DNA of 64,000 bases from Mycolicibacterium frederiksbergense (GTDB lineage Bacteria; Actinomycetota; Actinomycetes; Mycobacteriales; Mycobacteriaceae): contig NZ_CP038799.1 of the NCBI RefSeq assembly GCF_012223425.1, positions 4,076,249 through 4,140,248 of the forward strand, in the 5' to 3' direction. Position numbers and translations under genes: made by a program. This document shows, one piece after another, positions 41,787-49,472 of this stretch. The notes beneath the pieces are model-generated. The model was given only the letters and a program-made list of their open reading frames with translations, searched no databases and had not been told where the DNA came from. The stretch's first letter is position 1. The number at the start of each line of letters is the position of its first letter.

Positions 41787-41869
41787 CGGGGCCTCGCTCA
41801 CCCATGTTCGTGGGTTACCGGGTGGGTAGTGGGCCCGCCCGGTCTATCCAACAGTGGTGGGAGGCCCCG
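41787..41869 (+). ncRNA. Structured 5' leader of the IS110 element, possible bridge RNA part
   Basis: An outer 9-bp stem, CGGGGCCTC (41787-41795) with GAGGCCCCG (41861-41869), encloses two hairpins. One is ACCCA/TGGGT (41800-41804/41811-41815). The other is CCGGGTGGG/CCCGCCCGG (41818-41826/41834-41842, one G-U pair). The outer stem covers the GGGAGG ribosome-binding site of the transposase. IS110-group elements encode a structured bridge RNA in the noncoding end upstream of the recombinase (established for IS621). That this is one is an inference from position and folding. Confidence 0.45.
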
Positions 41870-42961
41870 GTGTTCACTGAGCGTACGAGTATTGGGCTGG
41901 ACGTGCACGCACGTTCGGTCGCGGCGGCAGCAATCGATGGGATGACCGGTCAGGTGACCCAGACCCGGTTGACGCCGTCTTACGAGCACATCCAGGACTG
42001 GATCAAACAGGTGCCTGGTCCGGTGGCGGTTGCCTACGAGGCCGGCCCCACGGGTTTTGGACTGTATCGCGCACTGACCAGTGCAGGAATTCGGTGCGAG
42101 GTGGTCGCACCATCGAAGCTGCAGAAACCCGCCGGAGATCGGGTGAAGACCGATGCTCGCGACGCCTTGCACTTGGCCCGGCTGCTGCGCTTAGACGAGG
42201 TCACCTCGGTGGCGATCCCGAGCCTGAACCAGGAAGCATGCCGCGATTTGGTGCGCGCCCGCGAAGACTGCCGCGGTGATCTGATGCGGGCCCGTCATCG
42301 ACTGTCCAAGCTGCTGCTGCGCCACGGCATCGTCTACTACGGCGGCCACGCCTGGACGGGTACCCATGATCGCTGGCTGCGCACTGATGCTGTGACCCGG
42401 CTGCAGATGCCAGCCACACGGATGGCCTTCGACGCCGATTACGAGCATGTACTGATGCTGCAGGCCCGACGCGACCGCTTGGACGCAGCGATCCACGAAG
42501 TCGCCGCCAACAGCGAGTTCACCCCCATCGTGCGTCGGGTGTCGTGTCTTCGCGGCGTAAGCACCTTGACCGGCTTCGCACTGGCGGTTGAGATCGGCGA
42601 CTGGAACAGATTCACCGGCAACACGATCGGCTCCTTCGTCGGACTGGTGCCCTCGGAACACTCGTCGGGTTCGGCACGGGTGCAGGGACCGATCACCAAG
42701 ACCGGCAACACCCACGTACGCCGCCTGCTCGTCGAAGCAGCCTGGCATCACCGACCTCGCTATCGTGTCGGACCGGTGATGCGGTCACGGTGGGAACTGG
42801 CCCCGGTCGCCGCCCGTGCCCGTGGTGACGAGGGCAACCGACGCTTGCATCACCGGTGGGTGGGCTTTCTGGCCCGCCGCAAGCGGTCCACGGTGGCCAA
42901 TGTTGCGGTCGCCCGCGAACTGGCCGGCTGGTGCTGGTCGCTGGCGGTCATGGACGACTAA
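41870..42961 (+). CDS. IS110 family transposase/recombinase
   Basis: A 363-residue DEDD recombinase of the IS110 family. The RuvC-like catalytic residues are D11 (SIGLDVHARS), E57 (VAYEAGPTG), and D95/D98 (KTDARDALH). The C-terminal Transposase_20 domain carries the proposed catalytic Ser in PSEHSSGSARVQGPITKTGN (about 261-280), after LRGVSTLTGFALAVEIGDW. Both domains are intact, so the protein may be active. Start GTG at 41870 with GGGAGG about 5 nt upstream; an in-frame ATG at 41804 would run through the structured leader and is unlikely. The family moves by RNA-guided recombination. Confidence 0.93.
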   Translation: MFTERTSIGLDVHARSVAAAAIDGMTGQVTQTRLTPSYEHIQDWIKQVPGPVAVAYEAGPTGFGLYRALTSAGIRCEVVAPSKLQKPAGDRVKTDARDALHLARLLRLDEVTSVAIPSLNQEACRDLVRAREDCRGDLMRARHRLSKLLLRHGIVYYGGHAWTGTHDRWLRTDAVTRLQMPATRMAFDADYEHVLMLQARRDRLDAAIHEVAANSEFTPIVRRVSCLRGVSTLTGFALAVEIGDWNRFTGNTIGSFVGLVPSEHSSGSARVQGPITKTGNTHVRRLLVEAAWHHRPRYRVGPVMRSRWELAPVAARARGDEGNRRLHHRWVGFLARRKRSTVANVAVARELAGWCWSLAVMDD

Positions 42962-43178
42962 CCGCCACCCAAGCTGCTTCCTTGGTCACGGTGGTGGCAG
43001 CGCGTGGATCGACCCGCGACCGGCCTATGAGCAGACCCCTGAAAGGGGGCCGACGCTCGATTCTAGACACGCGGATACGATCCAGCCGAAACACCGTCCT
43101 GCGGTGACCAATCCGCGAATATCAGTCTGACCGCGCGTCGCCAACCGACACGCTCACCACACGGACCCAGGAAGCAAC
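42962..43178. other. Noncoding flank of the IS110 gene
   Basis: This part of the 322-bp gap between the transposase and the next gene has no good reading frame. It starts with a hairpin: GCCACC (42964-42969) pairs with GGTGGC (42993-42998), with an inner CAAG/CTTG stem. A second short hairpin is CCCCT-GAA-AGGGG (43036-43048). The right end of the element probably lies in this part. Confidence 0.5.
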
Positions 43179-43215
43179 GAGGCGCCGCCGGGGATAACTT
43201 TCCCGGCGGCGCCTC
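43179..43215 (-). terminator. Strong hairpin, terminator of the lytic transglycosylase gene
   Basis: GAGGCGCCGCCGGG (43179-43192) and CCCGGCGGCGCCTC (43202-43215) form a perfect 14-bp stem with a 9-nt loop, 69 nt after the stop of the minus-strand transglycosylase gene. It may stop transcription from both sides. A second small stem, CGGACC-TTC-GGTCCG, lies nearer to that gene, around 43258-43272. Confidence 0.7.
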
Positions 43216-43283
43216 ACCCTGCCTATTGACAAACTTCCCTACATATCAGGCCGCGACGACGGACCTTCGGTCCGCCGGGCCGA

Positions 43284-44624
43284 CTACGCGGCGGGGCCGG
43301 GTGCGGGACCGAGCGCGGCTGGCACCGCGGGAGGCGCCGGAGCCGCGGGGGGAGGCGGGGCAAACGGGTTGAACGGCGCGGGCGGTGCGGCGGCCGGCGG
43401 TGGCGGTGCGAACGGGTTGAACGGCGCCGCCGGAGCGGCCGGGGGCGGCGGTGCGAACGGGTTGAACGGTGCGGCCGCCGGGGGTGGCGGTGCGAACGGG
43501 TTGAACGGCGCCGCCGGAGCTGGCGTGTTCTCACCGAGACAGAACACCGCACAGTTCGGGACGGCCGCAGGCTCACCGGGCCCCGGTGGCACCGGCAGGC
43601 GGTCGGCCACATCGGCGCGGCCCAGGTCGAAGAACGGCATGACGGCCATCGGGTCGGTCGACGGTAACCCCAGTGCGTTCAACGGCAACCCGGGTCCAAG
43701 GCCCTCTGCATTGGTGTCCAGGTGCACGTTGCCCATGCCCAGCGCGGGAACGGGTCCGGTGATGGGCGGCAAGTTCACCGGCACCACGCCGGTGGCGTAC
43801 GCGGCGGCCCAGCCCAGCACATTGCGCGCGTAGGCAACCGAGTTGTTGTAGCGCAGGATCGACGTCATGACCTGACTCTGATCGCGCATGTTCAGGCCAC
43901 CGCTGCACAGATACCGGGCCGCGGCCAGCGTCGCGTCGTACAGGTTCTGCACTTCGGCCTTGCCGTCACCGTTGCCGTCGGAGGCGTACCGCGACCAGGT
44001 GCCCGGCAGGAACTGCATCGGGCCCATCGCCCGGGCGTAGGTGACCCGGTCGTTGTTTCGGCTCTGCACGATGATCTCGTTGCCGGGCAGGGTTCCGTCC
44101 AGGGCGGGCCCGAGAATGGGTTTGACCGCGGTGCCGTTGACATCGGTGGCGCCACCATTGGCGTGCATGGACTCGATACGGCCGATGCCGGCGAGCAGGT
44201 TCCAGCTCATCCCGCAGGTCGGCGCCGCAGAGGCCATCATCCGCTCGGCGTTGCGGTAGGCGTTCAGGGCGACCGTCGGAATGCGGAGGTTGCCGGGGGC
44301 ACTCACCACGGCGGCCGGTGGCGGCGCGGACAGCGCGGTGCCCGCGGTCTGGAACGGGCGCGGTGTCTTCATGGCGGCCACCACGCTGACACCGGAATCG
44401 CTTTCGGGGGTGGTGACGACGGCCGCGAGCGGGGTCACGGTGGTCTCCAGCACGGGCTTGAGCACGGGAGCCGAAGCGCCCACGCCCAGCGTCAGGACCA
44501 GTGGGGTGAGGATGGCAATACCCAGCAACCCGCGGGTGGACGGCGCCGAATCAGCCACCGTGCGCATCAGTCGCCCTGCTCCGTGCCGCGCTGCAGCGAG
44601 GGCGGAGGCTCCCCCTTTGACCAC
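43284..44624 (-). CDS. Lytic murein transglycosylase (MltB-like) with Pro-rich repeat tail
   Basis: 446 residues. A membrane anchor or signal segment is at 31-52 (RGLLGIAILTPLVLTLGVGA). The MltB-type domain spans about 118-290: the catalytic Glu is E151 in LLAGIGRIES, followed by RAMGPMQFLPGTWSRYASDG and the C-terminal YNNSVAYARNVLGWAAAY. It cuts peptidoglycan glycan strands to anhydromuropeptides. The last 90 residues contain four copies of PFNPFAPPPPAA separated by Ala/Pro, a low-complexity tail that may reach into the cell wall. It corresponds to Rv1230c. GTG start with TAGGAC 6 nt upstream. Confidence 0.9.
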   Translation of the reverse strand: MVKGGASALAAARHGAGRLMRTVADSAPSTRGLLGIAILTPLVLTLGVGASAPVLKPVLETTVTPLAAVVTTPESDSGVSVVAAMKTPRPFQTAGTALSAPPPAAVVSAPGNLRIPTVALNAYRNAERMMASAAPTCGMSWNLLAGIGRIESMHANGGATDVNGTAVKPILGPALDGTLPGNEIIVQSRNNDRVTYARAMGPMQFLPGTWSRYASDGNGDGKAEVQNLYDATLAAARYLCSGGLNMRDQSQVMTSILRYNNSVAYARNVLGWAAAYATGVVPVNLPPITGPVPALGMGNVHLDTNAEGLGPGLPLNALGLPSTDPMAVMPFFDLGRADVADRLPVPPGPGEPAAVPNCAVFCLGENTPAPAAPFNPFAPPPPAAAPFNPFAPPPPAAPAAPFNPFAPPPPAAAPPAPFNPFAPPPPAAPAPPAVPAALGPAPGPAA

Positions 44625-44721
44625 TCAACCGTCCTAGATTTGCGGTACCCGACCGTTTGTGAACCAGGTCACCATACCCAGTCGCATGTCTTCGTGGTGC
44701 GGCAATGGGTGGCAAGGATTT

Positions 44722-45279
44722 TCATGCGCCCGGAGTCGGCTCGGAATCCGCTTCCGGCTGATCGCTCGGTGCGACCGGTTCGGCCGCGCGTTTGCCCTTG
44801 TTCTTCTTCGGTTTGGGCGGCACCAACTCCACCAGCATCTCGCGCAGCTCCTCGAGTTCGCGGCGCAGATAGTCGCGCGTGGCCATCTCGCCCACCGCCA
44901 GCCGTAGCGCGGCAAGTTCGCGGGCCAGGTATTCGGTGTCCGCCTTGGTCTGTTCGGCGCGCCGGCGGTCTTCTTCCAGCGAGACCCGGTCGCGGTTCTC
45001 CTGGCGGTTCTGCGCCAGCAGGATCAGCGGCGCGGCGTAGGCGGCCTGAGTTGAGAAGGCCAGGTTGAGCAGGATGAACGGGTATGGGTCCCACTGCAGG
45101 GCGAGCGCCGAGACGTTCAGCAGGATCCAGATGATGACGAACACGGTCTGCATCGCCAGATAGCGACCCGTGCCCAGGAACCGCGCGAAGGACTCGCCGA
45201 AACGGCCGGCCGCCTCGACGTCGAAGCGCGGGGTGAAGCGCCTACGCGACGAGCGCGGGGTGTCGATCCTGTCGCTCAC
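44722..45279 (-). CDS. DUF1003 family membrane protein
   Basis: A 185-residue protein with the DUF1003 core: two membrane segments (MQTVFVIIWILLNVSALALQ and FILLNLAFSTQAAYAAPLIL), then LAQNRQENRDRVSLEEDRR and a coiled coil (about 105-150). The C-terminal tail is charged and Pro-rich. It corresponds to Rv1231c. The GTG start overlaps the stop of the MgtE-like gene (GTGA), so both are co-translated; a functional link to magnesium or envelope sensing is inferred. Confidence 0.9.
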   Translation of the reverse strand: MSDRIDTPRSSRRRFTPRFDVEAAGRFGESFARFLGTGRYLAMQTVFVIIWILLNVSALALQWDPYPFILLNLAFSTQAAYAAPLILLAQNRQENRDRVSLEEDRRRAEQTKADTEYLARELAALRLAVGEMATRDYLRRELEELREMLVELVPPKPKKNKGKRAAEPVAPSDQPEADSEPTPGA

Positions 45280-46571
45280 GTTGACTTCTCCGTGGTGACG
45301 ATCAGTGGCTCGGCCTCACGTGCGCGCCAATCGTCGGGCAACAGGTGATCGAGCACATCGTCGACCGACACCGCGCCGAGCAGATGGTTCTCCTCATCGA
45401 CCACCGGCCCGCAGACCAGGTTGTAGGCGGCGAAATAGCGGGTCAGCGCGCCGAGTGTCTCCTCGGGGCGCAGGCTGGGCAGGTCCTTGTCCACGATGCC
45501 GCTGACCAGCTCGGCCGGTGGCTCCCGCAGCAGCCGCTGCAGGTGCACACAGCCCAGGTAGCGCCCGGTCGGTGTCGCGGTCGGTGGTCGCACCACGAAT
45601 ACCAGCGAGGCCAGTGCAGGTGTCAGGTCGGGGTCGCGGACCCGGGCCAGCGCCTCGGCGACCGTGGTGTCCGGTGCCAGCACCACCGGCTCGGAGGTCA
45701 TCAGGCCGCCGGCGGTGTTGGGGGAGTGGCTGAGCAGGCGCCGCACATCCTCGGAGTCCTCCGGGTCCATCCGGCGCAGGAACTGTTCGGCGTCGGCCGG
45801 CGCCATCGACCCCAGTAGGTCCGCGGCGTCGTCGGGATCCATCGCCTCCAGCACGTCGGCCGCGCGTTCGGTCTTGAGCTGACGCAGCAGCGCAGCCTGT
45901 TCGTCCTCGGGCAGCTCCTGCAGTACGTCGGCGAGGCGTTCGTCGTCGAGGGCGTTGACCACTTCGAAGCGCCGTTTGGCGGGCAGCTCCCGGATTGCGT
46001 CGGCGACCTCGATCGGACGCTGGCCCTGGAACTGCTCGAGCAGCTGCGCGACACCCTGGTCGGGCATGGCCAATCCGGACGGTGTCAGCCCGTGCACGTG
46101 CTTCCAGTCGACAGGATAGATATTGCTGCGGCGCCCCAGCCGGCGCTGCGGGCGGACCGCCACCTTGGTGACCACCCAGTCCCGGGTGCGGGTCTGCTCG
46201 ATACCGAGATCCACCACGACCACATCGAGACCGGCGAGCTGTTCGAGGTCGGGATCGTCGACCCGCACGCGTGTCTCCAGCACCTGACCCAGGGCGAGCA
46301 CCTCACCGGGGCGCTGGGAGAACCGGCGCAGCGACACGTTGCCGGTGGTCAGGGTGACGGCGCTGGGCTCGATCGCGGTCACCCGCAGGATCGGCACGAA
46401 AATCCTTCTGCGGGTAAGCAGTTCGACGACCAGTCCGAGAACTCGCGGTTGTTGGCGGACGATGCTGATGCTGACCACCACATCGCGGACACGCCCGATC
46501 GACTCGCCGTCCGGGCCGAGGACGACCATGCCCGCCAGGCGGGCCGCATATACCCGGGTAACCGCCGCCAT
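45276..46571 (-). CDS. Soluble PRC / MgtE_N / CBS protein (MgtE-like sensor without channel)
   Basis: A 431-residue protein without membrane segments. Residues 1-80 and about 80-165 resemble PRC-barrel repeats (VVLGPDGESIGRVRDVVVSI). Residues about 175-275 are the MgtE N-terminal superhelix (ADAIRELPAKRRFEVVNALD, LADVLQELPEDEQAALL), and about 285-415 a CBS pair (GGLMTSEPVVLAPDTTVAEA, and CGPVVDEENHLLGAVSVDDV). The transmembrane channel domain of MgtE is absent. It corresponds to Rv1232c and may be a Mg2+ or nucleotide sensor acting on another protein. TACGCT lies 7 nt before the ATG. Confidence 0.9.
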   Translation of the reverse strand: MAAVTRVYAARLAGMVVLGPDGESIGRVRDVVVSISIVRQQPRVLGLVVELLTRRRIFVPILRVTAIEPSAVTLTTGNVSLRRFSQRPGEVLALGQVLETRVRVDDPDLEQLAGLDVVVVDLGIEQTRTRDWVVTKVAVRPQRRLGRRSNIYPVDWKHVHGLTPSGLAMPDQGVAQLLEQFQGQRPIEVADAIRELPAKRRFEVVNALDDERLADVLQELPEDEQAALLRQLKTERAADVLEAMDPDDAADLLGSMAPADAEQFLRRMDPEDSEDVRRLLSHSPNTAGGLMTSEPVVLAPDTTVAEALARVRDPDLTPALASLVFVVRPPTATPTGRYLGCVHLQRLLREPPAELVSGIVDKDLPSLRPEETLGALTRYFAAYNLVCGPVVDEENHLLGAVSVDDVLDHLLPDDWRAREAEPLIVTTEKST

Positions 46572-46578
46572 GGGTCAA

Positions 46579-46588
46579 AGCGTAGAGA
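46579..46588. promoter_or_regulatory. Overlapping divergent -10 boxes (MgtE-like / CitE-like)
   Basis: TACGCT on the minus strand (46579-46584) is 7 nt before the MgtE-like ATG. TAGAGA on the plus strand (46583-46588) is 8 nt before the CitE-like GTG. They share the same TA step, as in the Nudix/fadD36 region. The plus-strand box is a poor TANNNT match (ends in A), so this side is less certain. Confidence 0.4.
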
Positions 46589-46596
46589 CTAGGGGC

Positions 46597-47556
46597 GTGG
46601 ACAACGTGTATCGCCCCCGCCGAACATGTCTTTCGGTTCCGGGCAGCAGCGAGAAGATGATCGAGAAGGCCAAGACGCTGGCCGCCGATCAGGTGTTCCT
46701 CGACCTGGAGGACGCGGTGGCCGCCGACGCGAAGGCCGAGGCCCGGACCCGGGTCGCCGCGGAGTTGGCCGGGCCGGGCTGGGCAGGCGGATCGCTGCGC
46801 GGGGTGCGGGTCAACGACTGGACGACACCGTGGACCCATGCCGATGTCATCGAGGTGGTGGCCCGCGCCGGGGCGCATCTCGACATCATCGTGCTGCCCA
46901 AGGTGTCCGATGCCACCCATGTGCACGCACTGGACATGCTGCTCACCCAGTTGGAGAAGACCCACGGTCTGCCGTTGGGCCGCATCGGGATCGAGGCGCA
47001 GATCGAAGATGCGCAAGGTCTGACGAATATCGACGCGATCGCCGCCGCGCCGCGGATGCAGGCATTGGTGTTGGGCCCCGGTGACATGGCGGCCAGCCTC
47101 AACATGCGCACCCTGGAGGTCGGCGGGCAGCCCGAGGGATATGACATCGGCGACGCCCACCATCACGTGCTGATGCGGATCCTGGTGGCCGCCCGGGCAC
47201 GCGGCCTGAATGCGATCGACGGCCCCTATGTGAAGGTGCGCGATGTCGACGGGTTCCGGCGGGTGGCGGGCCGGTCGGCCGCGCTCGGGTATGACGGTAA
47301 GTGGGTGCTGCACCCGGACCAGATCACCGCAGGCAACGAACTGTTCAGCCCGCGGCAGGCCGATTACGATCGCGCCGAACTGATCCTGGAGGCCTACGAG
47401 TGGCACACCTCGGCGGCCGGCGGCGCGCGCGGAGCGGTGATGCTCGGCGACGAGATGATCGACGAGGCCAGCCGCAAGATGGCGTTGGTGGTCGCGGGGA
47501 AGGGACGCGCCGCGGGGATGACGCGCACCGGCGAGCCGTACCGGCCGCCCGCCTAG
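46597..47556 (+). CDS. CitE-like / HpcH-HpaI aldolase family CoA ester lyase
   Basis: A TIM-barrel lyase of about 319 residues. RRTCLSVPGSSEKMIEKAKT opens it, with the metal- and CoA-binding residues in DQVFLDLEDAVAADAK, IEAQIEDAQG, and LGPGDMAASLN, and DGKWVLHPDQI near the C-terminus. Family members cleave or form malyl-, methylmalyl- or citryl-CoA; the exact substrate is not evident. GTG at 46597 is the start because it gives the family N-terminus. The longer open frame runs into the divergent gene. Confidence 0.9.
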   Translation: MDNVYRPRRTCLSVPGSSEKMIEKAKTLAADQVFLDLEDAVAADAKAEARTRVAAELAGPGWAGGSLRGVRVNDWTTPWTHADVIEVVARAGAHLDIIVLPKVSDATHVHALDMLLTQLEKTHGLPLGRIGIEAQIEDAQGLTNIDAIAAAPRMQALVLGPGDMAASLNMRTLEVGGQPEGYDIGDAHHHVLMRILVAARARGLNAIDGPYVKVRDVDGFRRVAGRSAALGYDGKWVLHPDQITAGNELFSPRQADYDRAELILEAYEWHTSAAGGARGAVMLGDEMIDEASRKMALVVAGKGRAAGMTRTGEPYRPPA

Positions 47557-48005
47557 ACCAGGCTGAAGCCGCTGGCGAAGACACCGATCCACAACAGGAC
47601 CATCAGCACCAGGCCGGCGGTGACCAGACCGCCGATGATGGCCGCGGCCAGGGCAAGACCGTATCCGTCCTGGCCGGTGCGCCTGGTCTCGCGCATGGCG
47701 ATGACGCCGAGCACCAGGCCCGCGACCGACGGGAGACCACAGAACAGCAGGCCGATCAGGGCGGCGATCAGTGCGCCGACGGCCTTGCCGTTGGTACCGA
47801 TCGGCTTCGCCGGCCGGTACGGGTCGTAGCCGGGGTACGCGGGGTAACCGGGCGGCGGATAGCCGGGTGCGCCCGGATAACCCGGCGGCCCGGGGAAACC
47901 GGCGTGCGGTCCCGGATAGACCGGCGGCGGCAGACCCGGATCGGCCGGGTAGTCCCACGGTGCGTTCGGATCGCCGGCAGGCGGCTGCGCAGGGCCCTCG
48001 CTCAC
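47553..48005 (-). CDS. DUF4190 membrane protein, Pro/Tyr-rich N-terminus (copy 2)
   Basis: A 150-residue protein. The first 65 residues are Pro/Gly/Tyr-rich (PGYPGAPGYPPPGYPAYPGY), followed by two membrane helices (VGALIAALIGLLFCGLPSVA and ALAAAIIGGLVTAGLVLMVL) with the DUF4190 loop GLVLGVIAMRETRRTGQDGYG. The GTG overlaps the stop of the preceding paralogue, so the two form a tandem pair. Function unknown; proteins of this kind are annotated only by the domain. It is convergent with the CitE-like gene (4-bp overlap). Confidence 0.85.
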   Translation of the reverse strand: MSEGPAQPPAGDPNAPWDYPADPGLPPPVYPGPHAGFPGPPGYPGAPGYPPPGYPAYPGYDPYRPAKPIGTNGKAVGALIAALIGLLFCGLPSVAGLVLGVIAMRETRRTGQDGYGLALAAAIIGGLVTAGLVLMVLLWIGVFASGFSLV

Positions 48006-48676
48006 AGCACCGCGACGGCGACGATGAGGCTGAACACCAGCGTCAGCGCGCCGACCGCGATGCCCGCCACCGCGAGTCCATGACCGCCCTGCTGGTTCTG
48101 CTTGATCTGGTTCAGCGCGACGAAGCCGAGCACGATGCCGATGATCGAGCCGATCCCGCAGAGGACCCCGGCAAGGGAGGCAATCAGCGAGCCGATCGCC
48201 AGGGAGTTCGTCCCGGGCTGCGGCGCAGGCCCGTAACCCCCGTAGCCGGGCGCCGCGCCGTAGGGCGGCGCCGGCGGGTAACCCGGAGGCGGCCCGCCGT
48301 ACGGGGCGGCCCCGTACGGCGGCGCCGGCGGGTAGCCCGAGGGCGGCGGTGCGCCCTGGGGTGCGCCGTACCCGGGAGGGGGCGGGGGATAGCCGGTGGA
48401 CGAATAGTCCGGTGGGGTGAATCCGGGCGGGGGATAGCCGGCGGACGGGCCGGGCTGCGCATAACTCGGCGGGGCGTCATAGCCGCCGTACGCGGGCGGT
48501 GGGGAGTAATCGGGGTAGCTCGGCGGCGGTGCGGGCTCGCCGGGCGCCTGCTCGATCGGCGGCGCCTCGTAGCCACCGGAGGCCGGCTCGGAAGCACTGT
48601 CGGCGGCATTCGGTTCCGAGCCCGAACGTGCATCCGATGGTGGGGTTGACCCTGCGTTCTCACCCGGATTGGTCAT
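48002..48676 (-). CDS. DUF4190 membrane protein, Pro/Tyr-rich N-terminus (copy 1)
   Basis: A 224-residue paralogue of the downstream gene. An acidic start and a long region of Y-P-P/P-G-Y repeats (about 40-150; units such as GYPPAPPYGAAP occur twice) precede two helices (LAIGSLIASLAGVLCGIGSI and AVAGIAVGALTLVFSLIVAV) and the loop GFVALNQIKQNQQGGHG. It corresponds to Rv1233c. The repeat tracts are also visible in the DNA as imperfect repeats. Function unknown. Confidence 0.87.
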   Translation of the reverse strand: MTNPGENAGSTPPSDARSGSEPNAADSASEPASGGYEAPPIEQAPGEPAPPPSYPDYSPPPAYGGYDAPPSYAQPGPSAGYPPPGFTPPDYSSTGYPPPPPGYGAPQGAPPPSGYPPAPPYGAAPYGGPPPGYPPAPPYGAAPGYGGYGPAPQPGTNSLAIGSLIASLAGVLCGIGSIIGIVLGFVALNQIKQNQQGGHGLAVAGIAVGALTLVFSLIVAVAVL

Positions 48677-48840
48677 CCTGCAAACCTAGCGTACGTGCTG
48701 GTACCCGGGGTGATTCGAGTGCGGGGCGGCGCCGCGTGCGCACCCGCCGGGGGTTAGGGTTGTGGCATCGAACCCGCAGGTTGCGTGCCCGTCTGCACAG
48801 GTCGTGCAGCGCTGACGCGAACGAAGGAGAACGAGTAGCT

Positions 48841-49353
48841 ATGACCGGTCCCCTCCAGCCCGGCAAGGACCCCGTCGGCAGACCGGGTGTGCGTGGCCCG
48901 TCGGCATTGCCGACCCCACCCAAAGGGTGGCCGATCGGGGCCTACCCGACCTACGCCGAGGCGCAGCGCGCGGTGGATTACCTCTCCGATCAACAGTTTC
49001 CGGTGCAGCAGGTGACCATCGTGGGTGTGGACCTGATGCAGGTCGAGCGGGTCACCGGCAGGCTGTCATGGCCCAAGGTGATCGGCGGTGGCGTGCTCTC
49101 GGGCGCCTGGCTGGGCCTGTTCATCGGCCTGATTCTCGGGTTCTTCAGTCCGAGCCCGTGGGGCGCATTGGCCACCGGGCTGATCGCCGGTGTGTTCTTC
49201 GGCCTCATCACCTCGGCCATTCCGTATGCGATGGCCCGCGGCACAAGAGATTTCAGCTCGACCATGCAACTCGTCGCGGGCCGCTATGACGTGCTGTGTG
49301 ACCCGCAGAGCGCGGAGCAGGGGCGGGATCTGCTGGCGCGCTTGACGATCTGA
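48841..49353 (+). CDS. General stress protein-like membrane protein (Rv1234-like)
   Basis: 170 residues. The soluble N-terminal part has the 17M-like general-stress motif IGAYPTYAEAQRAVDYLSDQ followed by FPVQQVTIVGVDLMQVERVTGR. Two membrane helices (GGVLSGAWLGLFIGLILGFF and WGALATGLIAGVFFGLITSA) come next, and a short C-terminal part YDVLCDPQSAEQGRDLL. GAAGGAGAACGAG lies 8-19 nt upstream of the ATG, so the start is well supported. It corresponds to Rv1234. Function unknown. Confidence 0.88.
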   Translation: MTGPLQPGKDPVGRPGVRGPSALPTPPKGWPIGAYPTYAEAQRAVDYLSDQQFPVQQVTIVGVDLMQVERVTGRLSWPKVIGGGVLSGAWLGLFIGLILGFFSPSPWGALATGLIAGVFFGLITSAIPYAMARGTRDFSSTMQLVAGRYDVLCDPQSAEQGRDLLARLTI

Positions 49354-49472
49354 TGGGCGACGCGCCCAGGAAACGGTTGCATATTACGCGCTTGTAGCCC
49401 TAGGTTTGCCCCGCGGGATGTTCTCGCCCGGAGCCGCTCCGGCGGTGCCATCAACGCAGACGGAGGCCGGAA

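Larger units (their letters stand above)
41760..43175 (+). mobile_element. IS110 family insertion sequence (ends approximate)
   Basis: A single-gene insertion sequence lies between mrp and the lytic transglycosylase gene, which from memory are direct neighbours in M. tuberculosis. IS110 elements have no or very short inverted repeats, so the ends cannot be fixed from one copy. The left end must lie between the mrp promoter (about 41743) and the structured leader, the right end between 42962 and the terminator at 43179. The positions given are estimates. Confidence 0.55.

Noticed and set aside
41804..41869. Longer start for the IS110 transposase at ATG 41804
   Set aside because: The extra 22 residues do not belong to the family; the segment folds into stems and a ribosome-binding site precedes the GTG at 41870.
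43360..43530. Regular repeats that could look like a CRISPR or tandem noncoding array
   Set aside because: They encode in-frame PFNPFAPPPPAA repeats of the transglycosylase; there are no unique spacers.
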